The notes beneath the pieces are model-generated. The model did not search any database. It was not told the origin of the DNA and was given only the letters and a program-made list of their open reading frames with translations. The position numbers and the translations under genes were made by a program. DNA of 64,000 bases, from assembly GCA_021521415.1 (NCBI GenBank), contig JAIQDT010003826.1, forward strand, positions 25,722 through 89,721, in the 5' to 3' direction. Each line of letters starts with the position of its first letter. Within the stretch, counting starts at the first letter, position 1. Source of the stretch: Bidens hawaiensis. Lineage: Eukaryota; Streptophyta; Magnoliopsida; Asterales; Asteraceae. Positions 56,441 to 64,000 of this stretch are shown here, in pieces.

Positions 56441-57771
56441 TCAACTTTCATATTTGCTCACTATAAACTCTGATAAATTTTATATGTAACAAGTTGGGGC
56501 ATAAATAACATCTATGTTCCTTTGTTAAAAGTTAATTACGAATGATCATAGGTGTAGAGGTCGTTAACAACGAGCCAACTTCGGGAAATGCCTTAGTTGT
56601 AGAATACGTTTTAGTAGTTCAAGTTTGGTGCCTTATTAAGATGTACTTTAATTCCTCATCAAATTAGGTTCATGAGTGTTAGATTCTTTGAATTTAAGCA
56701 TGTTTATATCCTAATTTATTACTAAAGACCTAATTTTAAGAATTATTTAAGCCTTGATGAAGGTTGAGTTGTCCCTATTTAAAAGACTTTACTTTTATAA
56801 ACTAAAAAAATATACATCTGACAAAATTAAGAAGCTTGCATGATTTAAGAGTGGACCCATTAACAAGTTAAAATGGCATTATGACTAATCATCAATCATC
56901 TTATATATTATGTACTAAGTTGACCTAGATATCTTAATCTAATAGCAGAAAACAACACCTGTTGATCTCATTTAATTTCTGAAAGTTACTTTAAATAGAA
57001 AGTAAAAGTTAGAAAAAAAGATAAAAGTAGAAAGACAATCGGGTCAAGACCCGTGATAAAAAATGTGGCCCACATCACAATGTTAAGATTTCGTTTTCAA
57101 TTCATTAAATCGAATTTAACTTCGTAAAAAAAAATAATATTTTGATAATCTAAATATATTTTACTGAGTTTCAACTCATTAAATCAAATTTAAAAAAAAA
57201 GGTAAATAAATAAAAACAACGCCCACATCACCATCCGATTTTGTTAATATCAAAATGATAACATCACCATCACCTTAACAAAGATGTAACTTCGTATTAA
57301 CTTATTTTTATTATAATCAAATAGTCGTAAATTGTTTTCAACAATGTAAATAAAAGTTACGCTGTTTTCATCATTCTATAAACAAATATTCGATAACTAA
57401 ACCTTTTAACATCAAGTCTTATATTATAACAATCCATATTTTATCGATCAAATCAAGTTTAACTCGAACCCAGCTTAACACGAATCTACTAACATGTTAC
57501 TCGGCCCCACTCGCCCTGTTTACCATGCTTCTATTATTAGAATGCTCTTTCAAATTCTTAAAAAAATGTTTAATAAAATAATAATAATATTATTATTGTT
57601 TTGTTATTATTATAATGGATGATAATGTTATGGTTTCACCAAGATTTCATCAACGCAGCTGTCAGTCAGTGCCACAGGTGGGCCCCCCTCATCTGGACAG
57701 ACACATGACAACTTAAAAATAAAAATCTTATTTTATCTATAATCAAATCTTTTTTATGGCCATTATCTGTC
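56441..57771. other. Spacer and upstream region of the CONSTANS-like gene
   Basis: AT-rich. A perfect stem word CGGGTCAAGACCCG at about 57039 resembles Helitron 3' hairpins but lacks a following CTRR. The last 300 bp include a TATTAT run and the promoter of the next gene. Confidence 0.4.
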
Positions 57772-57777
57772 CACGTG
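57772..57777 (+). promoter_or_regulatory. G-box CACGTG upstream of the CONSTANS-like gene
   Basis: CCACGTGTCC, about 176 bp before the ATG. G-boxes bind bHLH and bZIP factors such as PIF and HY5, which often control light-responsive BBX genes. Functional use here is inferred. Confidence 0.45.
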
Positions 57778-57952
57778 TCCTCTATGTACTCGTCAGCTTC
57801 TATCTCCTAACCTTACAAGAGATATAGATACACTCACACCCTTCCAGTAGATCAATGCAACATTAAGTTATTAAGTTATAAGTCATTAACTTACTAACTC
57901 CCCCCCACACACACAATAATAATAAGCACACAAAGTGTCTAATAATAATAAT

Positions 57953-59289
57953 ATGAGGATGGTTGAAACTATTGGTGGTGGTGTTAATGTTAAGTGTTTT
58001 CCGATGGGTTGGCACGTGCTGGCTAAGGCGTGTGACACGTGCAAAACCGCGGTTGCGATATTGTTCTGCCGCAAGGATTCGGTGTTCTTGTGTTTATCTT
58101 GTGATGTGAAGATGCACACCCACATGCGCCACGAGCGCGTGTGGATGTGTGAAGTATGTGAGCAGGCGCCTGCCAGCGTCACGTGTAAGGTTGACGCTGC
58201 GGCGCTCTGCGTCACATGCGACCGAGACATACATTCGGCAAACCCGCTTTCGCGACGGCACGACCGGGTCCCGGTCGTCCCGTTCTACGATTGCGCAGAG
58301 GTTTTAGTCAAATCGACCGCTTGCGCGTTCCTTGAACCTAATGTAAACATAAACGACGATTTGAAAAGTTCGATAACGAACGAGGAAATTAATTGGGGGA
58401 TTCCTGCAGATACGATCAATATCGATGCTTCGCCCGAGGATATGAAATCTATCGATATGTTTTTTCCGGAATCCGATCATCTTCTGGAATTCGATTTTCC
58501 CGTTCTGAATGATACAAAGCTCCACGATCACTTCCTTAATTCAGTTAACGATAGCGTGGTTCCGTTCCAAACCGCGCCCCTTCCAGAAGTCGTAGACCGC
58601 CGATCCTCCGAAAATCGATTCAAAATCGATTTCACTAGATCTAATATCAATTCGTACAACAAAAATAGTTATCTAACTCAATCGGTCAATCATAGTGTAA
58701 GTATCTCATATTACTTTATGTTGTACTAGACTATATAAAATGTTATAGTATTTAGGGTTTATTAGTATCGAGTGCACGGTTCACTAAAATGATTTCTTTT
58801 TAGTAAAAAACAATTATTACAATATGTATAGAAGACCGTGTCTATAGCTCGATACTAAAAACCCTAAATATTATATGTTCCAATAGACGGTTTAATAATT
58901 AAAATCTCGCTAAATTTTGATTTCAGGTATCTTCGTCTTCGATCGAGGCAGGAATCGTACCGGACATGAAACCGGTGTCGGAAATATCGCATTCGTTCGT
59001 GTTACACGACGGAGGCGAACCGAACGGAAATCCACAACCGACGCAATTAGTCGGTCGCGATCGCGAGGCTCGGGTTATGCGGTACCGCGAAAAACGGAAA
59101 AACCGAAAGTTTGAAAAGACGATCCGATACGCCTCGCGGAAGGCGTATGCGGAGACGCGGCCGCGTATCAAAGGCCGGTTCGCTAAGCGAACGGAGTCGG
59201 GAGACTCGGATGCCGATCGGTGGTTGTTTACCGCGGGCGGTGTCGAGGCGGAATACGGCGTTGTTCCGTCGTATTGCCGGGGGATTTGA
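57953..59289 (+). CDS. CONSTANS-like zinc-finger protein (BBX, COL3/4/5 type)
   Basis: Exon 1 57953-58696 and exon 2 58927-59289 join at a GT-AG intron into 368 residues. Two B-boxes: C27-x2-C30 ... C47-x2-C50 ... H55 ... H60, then from C66 ([13 protein letters not shown] ... [17 protein letters not shown]). A CCT domain at about 294-336 ([19 protein letters not shown], with a basic nuclear signal) and the C-terminal VP motif YGVVPSY, which binds COP1 in this family. The [10 protein letters not shown] and VPVVPFYD words point to the COL3/4/5 group, nuclear regulators of light response and flowering. The first B-box has four residues fewer between its last two His than usual. The start is the first ATG; an upstream GTG in frame at 57935 is not used. 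One intron between the B-box part and CCT is typical. Confidence 0.93.
58746..58873. repeat. Foldback inside the CONSTANS-like intron
   Basis: TAGTATTTAGGGTTTATTAG...ATCGAG on the left pairs with CTCGATACTAAAAACCCTAAA on the right across about 70 bp. It fills more than half of the 230 bp intron and looks like a tiny MITE. Confidence 0.6.
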
Positions 59290-59879
59290 TGTAATTCCGG
59301 TGATGTTGTGTGGCGTGTATAATTTTATCTTCGGGAAGAATTAAATAATTAGATGAGGTTTAAATCTGACCATTGATCACCTCCAAGGGGCAACTATTTT
59401 TAGTTGACAAAAAGATCAAAGTCAAAATTATCTCAAGTCAAAGATAGACTATTGTGTGTTGATGAATATTTGGGTCACCTACAATTATTATATCTTATTA
59501 ACTCGGGGTTATGTTACACATATATGGAAAGGTCTAAGGTTTTTTAATTTATCTATTTTTTTATTTTTTTTTTTGCTTTTTTTTAACGACTACACACGCT
59601 GACGCACCTATATAATCCTACTCCTGCTCTTAAACTAAAAAAAAATCTACTTTTATTCCGGTTTTTGAACCTTGATATTCACTTCCAAAAACAAGAAACT
59701 TTACGGCGGTTCAAGGTAGAAGAATCATTGTGAGGATGCTAATTCAATTGTGGCAAATGATAAGCACCTTATTAAGTTATTAAAACTATTTATATGATGT
59801 GTTTTTTTGTTAAATATTTTTTCTATTTTTCAAACTATTAAGTTGATTAGTATTTAAATACTTTTAGTTTTATAAAAGT
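59290..59879. other. Downstream region of the CONSTANS-like gene
   Basis: 3' UTR and AT-rich spacer with T runs near 59555-59585. No gene seen. Confidence 0.5.
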
Positions 59880-60790
59880 ATGCAGTTTTTTTTCCTTTCA
59901 CGCGTTTGTCTCACGTCTCTTTCTTTAAGACGTCTTCATCGCATTTTCGGTTTAAGTTTTCTTGTCCCTTTTTCAAAAGGTTTTAGATATGAACATTTAG
60001 ATTTGAGAAGAAAATTAAAATTCTCAGATAATTTTTCATGTATAATTTTGAATTTTAAGGAAATGATATAGTTTTTAGAGATGTTCTCCACGTTTAAAAA
60101 GAATAACTAATTTTTGCTTTCACGCATTTGTCTTACGTCTCTTTCTTCTGAATGTCCTTTGTCCTTCTCGTAATTTCGGGTCAAAGTTTTTTTTCTTCAT
60201 ATTTTAAATACGTTTACTTAAGAAATTTGAAAAGAAAGTTAGAACTTCAAAGATTTTGTCATCTATAGATTCGAATTTTTGAATAAATGATTTGGCTTTT
60301 AGAGATGCCTAACTACGTATGGAAAGAATTACTAGTTTTTCCTTCACATATTATCTCATGTCTCTTTCTTCTGGACATCTTCCTCCTATTTTTTATTCGA
60401 ATTTTCTTGTTATATTCGTAAAAGTGTTTACTTATGAACATTTAGATTTGAAGAGAATATTGGAATGTCAAATATTTTGTCATGTATAAATTCGAAATAT
60501 TTAAAGAATTTTTAGAGGTGTTAAACATATGGCAATAATAACTAGTTTTCCCTTTCACTTATTTGTCTCACGTCTCTTTCTTCTAGGGCGTCTACCTCAC
60601 ATTTTCGGTTCAAGTTTTTCTCGTCATTTCTTTAAAAGCGTTACCCTTGAACATTTAGTTTTGAAGAGAGAAATTCGAATTTCAAATATCTTGTCATATA
60701 TAAACTCTAATCTCTAAAGAAATGATGTAATTTAGAGTTGTTCGTCGCGCCTGAAAAGAATAACATTTTCTTTTAAAAGTGTTCTCTACG
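59880..60790. repeat. Degenerate tandem repeat, 4 units of about 220 bp
   Basis: A TTTCACGC-TTTGTCTCACGTCTCTTTCT-like block recurs near 59895, 60118, 60340 and 60554, each followed by GAACATTTAG-like and TTTTAGAG-like words. A partial fifth copy ends the array. Units are well diverged. Confidence 0.8.
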
Positions 60791-61214
60791 TGAAAAGAAT
60801 AACCTATAGAAGTAGTATTTGAACAACAACATTTACACTAGGTTTTTGCCTTGGAAAGACGTGGTGATACTTAAGTTTTGACAAGAGTGGTGGAAGTACT
60901 AGCGCGACGGGTTAATGGAAGAGAACCATTGTTTAGGTAGGGTTCGATGTTCTAAAAGAGAACAATGACTTGGCATAACAAAGAGAATAGAGCCACTAGA
61001 AGCTAGTTTCCACATCTATGATGGATTATAGTCATAGGATAAAAAGGAGGGACATCATGTGATTGAGAGTTGTCAAATATGATCAATAAGAGAGAGTTTA
61101 GGACAGCTTGTTTGTATCTTATATAAGAGAAAGAGGGAGAACTATGTAGTTATCTTACAGCCTGTATAGTTTCATTATAAACTATTTATTTATCAACAGA
61201 TTACGCATTATTAC
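60791..61214. other. Spacer, possibly an LTR remnant
   Basis: A CTTATATAAGAGAAAG TATA-like site near 61118 followed by a 3'-LTR-like stretch suggests an old solo LTR, but neither TG/CA ends nor a partner were found. Confidence 0.3.
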
Positions 61215-61480
61215 TGTGAGCCCACGGGTCCATCTTAGGTCTCTAGGGTTTACATTCTGTCTCTATATGTTTATTGGATTATATTACTATTAAGTATTAT
61301 TAGTGTGAGCCCACGAACCCATCTTAGGTCTCTAGGGTTTGCATTCCGTCTATATTTTTTGATAATGCATTATAATATATATTTATATAGAGACGGAGTG
61401 CAAACCCTAGAGACCTAAGATGGACTCATGGGCTCGCACTAATAATACTTAATAATAATATAGTCCAATACCTATATGTT
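61215..61480. repeat. Direct and inverted repeat forming a long foldback
   Basis: GTGAGCCCAC...CATCTTAGGTCTCTAGGGTTT occurs directly at about 61217 and 61300 and inverted at about 61400-61440 (AAACCCTAGAGACCTAAGATG). The second and third copies, about 80 bp each, can form a stem with a loop of about 35 bases. Confidence 0.8.
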
Positions 61481-62044
61481 CACATAATATACATATAATT
61501 TGCTGGATCATAATTCATACACATGTCACAAATCAAAGATCAAGAATCAACAGGTGCTCCATAGTTTATGACACGGTCAAGCCTTAAATTACAAGTCAAT
61601 TATATTCTATCGAACTTCGATCTTGTAGGTGTTGCTACTTCGCTCCTTGGAACATGTCGTTCTTATAGAGTTTAAGTAGAGTTAAAGACACTTCCGCATT
61701 CAAGTCTAATATTATTTTAGCAACCCAAGGATCCTACAACGGTCAGGTTGTGAATGCACCATGCAAATATAATACATTGGAAACAGGGATCGGTAATTCA
61801 AGAAAGCCAAACCCTAATGCGATAAGAGAGAAGTTAAAAATTTTAGCATCATACGTATGGTCAGTTTCAATGTACGATTGTGGAACAATAATGATCCTTT
61901 GGCCAAAGTTGGTGCAACATTGTATTGCGCAATATATATTTCAGTATAATCATAAGATGACCGCACAAAGTTGATTAAAAAAGCTGACAAAGACTTGAAT
62001 CACTTAATAGTTTACATGTATTTTAAGCTATAGTATTAGATAGC
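61481..62044. other. Spacer
   Basis: No gene or clear repeat recognised. Confidence 0.4.
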
Positions 62045-62245
62045 GCCCTCTTTCGAATTTCCAAAAACATATGTAAGATCTCCAAAGCAGACCGGTCCCT
62101 GCTTTCCAAGTGAGAGATGCTTTGTTGAAAGCTCTCGCCCAATGAGAGAGGGACTAGATAGATGTGTGATCCATGAAGTTGGCTGCCTAGCCTCGGCTCG
62201 AAGAACTAAATGGGGTCGGTCGCGAGAGACAGAAGGGGGTGGTGT
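62045..62245. other. Compositionally distinct segment, possible organelle DNA insertion
   Basis: About 200 bp with clearly higher G+C than either flank and no open frame, ending in GGTCGGTCGCGAGAGACAGA. It looks like plant mitochondrial intergenic DNA, but I cannot name the source. Captured nuclear DNA is equally possible. Confidence 0.25.
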
Positions 62246-62501
62246 CCTTATTTTAATTTACTAATAATAGGAAATAATTCGGGTTTTTAGTGAAGTAAAG
62301 TAGGTCAGTGCAAAACACTTTTTAAGTCTAGTTTCTAATTAATGGGCCTCTAATATATAAGTGCTATAGCAATTTCGCATTATAGATAAAAATATTGGGC
62401 TAACTCTAATCTTGTAATCTTTCATATTAAACATATATTGGGCCAATAAGGCATAAGCAAAAGTTGGGCCGATGAAAAAATTCACATATACGTAGAAGTA
62501 G

Positions 62502-62813
62502 AGATGAAAAAAAAAACGGTTTGGAACCAATTCACTACAAACAGATCCGAACCGGTTTGTCAAAAAAACCAGTTTCAACAAAACTAGGTACTACACAGAC
62601 CCATCCCGCCAGTTCAATCACCGGTTCCTCTTCTGAACTACACAACTGGTTTTAAAACCGGACTGGCGTTGAGAAAAAATCGATTCTAAACCGAATCGAT
62701 TTGGACCAATTCGACCTTTCATGCTCCTAATCCGGTTTGAGTCAAACCGGTTTTAGCCATGGTTTGACCAAACCGGTTTGGTTTGACAGAAAAAAACGGT
62801 TTTTATACACCTC
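62502..62813. mobile_element. MITE-like element, 312 bp
   Basis: Bounded by GAGATG and (inverted) GAGGTG, rich in AACCGGTTT words in both orientations, and flanked by a perfect 12 bp duplication TACGTAGAAGTA (62490-62501 and 62814-62825). The length of the duplication is unusual for a DNA transposon, so the class is uncertain. Confidence 0.6.
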
Positions 62814-62825
62814 TACGTAGAAGTA

Positions 62826-63714
62826 AAAGCCTTTAATGGTTATTACCTTCGATTGCTACGCCTAGTGAAATTAAACACAATATATATTGAAATAAGAATG
62901 AATTGCATCCTCTTCTTGTTATAAACAATTACGGGAAGAAAAAAAAGGAAAAAAAAAACAAAAAACTATAACATAATGTAACGAAACAAATTTAGAACAC
63001 CCTACTAACATTAACATATTGGATCTATATAGCATTTGAAATTGTGCATCTTCAATACTCTTCCTCAACTCTATGTTCGACTTAAACACAAAAATCAGTC
63101 CATAAGTATGATAGAAAAATCGTAAACTAATTACACCCCATAAAAATCATATACCAGCATACGTTCTAACAATAAAAAAAAATGTAAATAAAAAAAATCC
63201 AATTACAATAGAGAGACAGGTAAGCGGAATACAATTCAAATTTCTAAAATATCCTTATATCCATGTATTTCAATAAAGTTGATAAAGAGAATATTATATG
63301 AATTTTAGTGTACAAGTTGTGTGAAAGCATAATGGAAGGACAGAACTTTGACACAAATGGGAATTCTTAATGCTTAGAAATACTAATAAATTAATAAATA
63401 AACATCAAGAAGGTTGGTTGCTTCCTGTGGATATTGTTCATATACCTTTTTAAGAAACACTATTTGATCCACTTCTGTTAAGGAACCTTTCATTAAGTGA
63501 TATTAGCTTGTATGACATGATCACATTATTCTCTATTTCTAGAATTGCAATTGTTTACAAGTTCGAATCATCATTATTCTCTATTTCTAGAAATTCCCGC
63601 TTTCGTTTTTTTTTTTTGTCATATTCGATAGTATAGTTTTCTACAATATTATTATAAACAATTTTACAATAGCAAATTCAATTTACAAGTTTTTCCTGGT
63701 TATATTATTCTTAA
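62826..63714. other. AT-rich spacer
   Basis: No gene recognised. A direct repeat ATTATTCTCTATTTCTAGAA is seen at about 63526 and 63574. Confidence 0.4.
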
Positions 63715-64000
63715 TCATAAAAGTGAGCTGCGATTTTCGTCCCTATGTTGTTTAAATCCGTGGTTTTAGTCCAATAGTTTTAGATTTGCGATTTTCGTTC
63801 CTGTGGTTTTATTTCATTTGCTATTAAACCCGAATTCACTAATCACGTTAAGTCTGGTCGTTATACTCATTAGCGTGTCCTTCACGTGAGGGCCATTTTG
63901 TCATTTTTCTCCCCAAATAAATCACAGTCCTAATTCGCAAGCCCCCTCACGTGAGGGCTAGGGTGTATTTTGAGGAAAAAAAAGGACAAAACTGCCCCTC
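63715..64000. repeat. Partial repeat running off the window
   Basis: GCGATTTTCGT-CC/TC-CT and TTTAGTCCAA words recur, and CCTTCACGTGAGGGC is followed by CCCTCACGTGAGGGC. The style resembles the ends of Mutator-like or MITE families; the rest lies beyond the window. Confidence 0.4.

Noticed and set aside
57030..57060. Helitron-like hairpin CGGGTCAAGACCCG
   Set aside because: No CTRR end follows on either strand.
57935..57952. Upstream extension of the CONSTANS-like frame
   Set aside because: It would start at GTG and encode only an Asn run from an AAT repeat; the ATG at 57953 is the plausible start.

Overview
The window is nuclear DNA of a flowering plant: spliced genes with GT-AG introns, an AT-rich background, and dense LTR retrotransposons, Helitrons, MULE, hAT, SINE and MITE copies. 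The repeat families, especially the TGTCACACCCCGACC ends and the CA-G-GCCGGC hAT termini, make me think of Asteraceae; this is an inference. No rRNA, functional tRNA or CRISPR array was seen. I ran no searches; family names come from motifs and memory.

Layout. 1-5.3 kb, minus strand: a putative two-exon secreted-peptide gene (133-1025) and a three-exon gene for a 78-residue zinc-finger protein of the At2g23090 type (1845-5023) with a 2.8 kb intron. 5.3-17.5 kb: a full-length Ty3/gypsy element of the Tat lineage (El1) with an uninterrupted gag-pol frame and, antisense between pol and the 3' LTR, a five-exon gene. 17.5-19.8 kb: spacer with a MITE and a small Helitron. 19.85-29.26 kb: a second, related element (El2) with a perfect 5 bp target duplication; most of pol is deleted, but gag and the antisense five-exon gene remain open. 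El2 lies between the probable TATA box and the ATG of a PR-1 gene (29295-29819), so its 3' LTR is now the nearest promoter.

29.8-57.7 kb is gene-poor: Helitrons, a hAT element with an 8 bp target duplication, a Mutator-like element with long inverted ends and a 9 bp target duplication, a tRNA-derived SINE with a 16 bp target duplication, several MITEs, a 4.4 kb inverted pair of LTR-like repeats that runs into a 1.82 kb triple tandem array, and a Ty1/copia relic. 57.95-59.29 kb, plus strand: an intact CONSTANS-like gene (two B-boxes, CCT domain, C-terminal VP motif) whose first B-box is four residues short. The last 4.7 kb holds tandem repeats, a long foldback and MITE-like sequence.

The strongest signal of a little-described system is the antisense, intron-bearing gene shared by El1 and El2. 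All exon length differences between the copies are multiples of three, all splice sites are kept, and a TATA box sits about 120 bp upstream in both. It survived in El2 although protease, reverse transcriptase, RNase H and nearly all of integrase were lost. Extra antisense ORFs are known in Tat-lineage elements (for example maize Grande), but the function is not settled.
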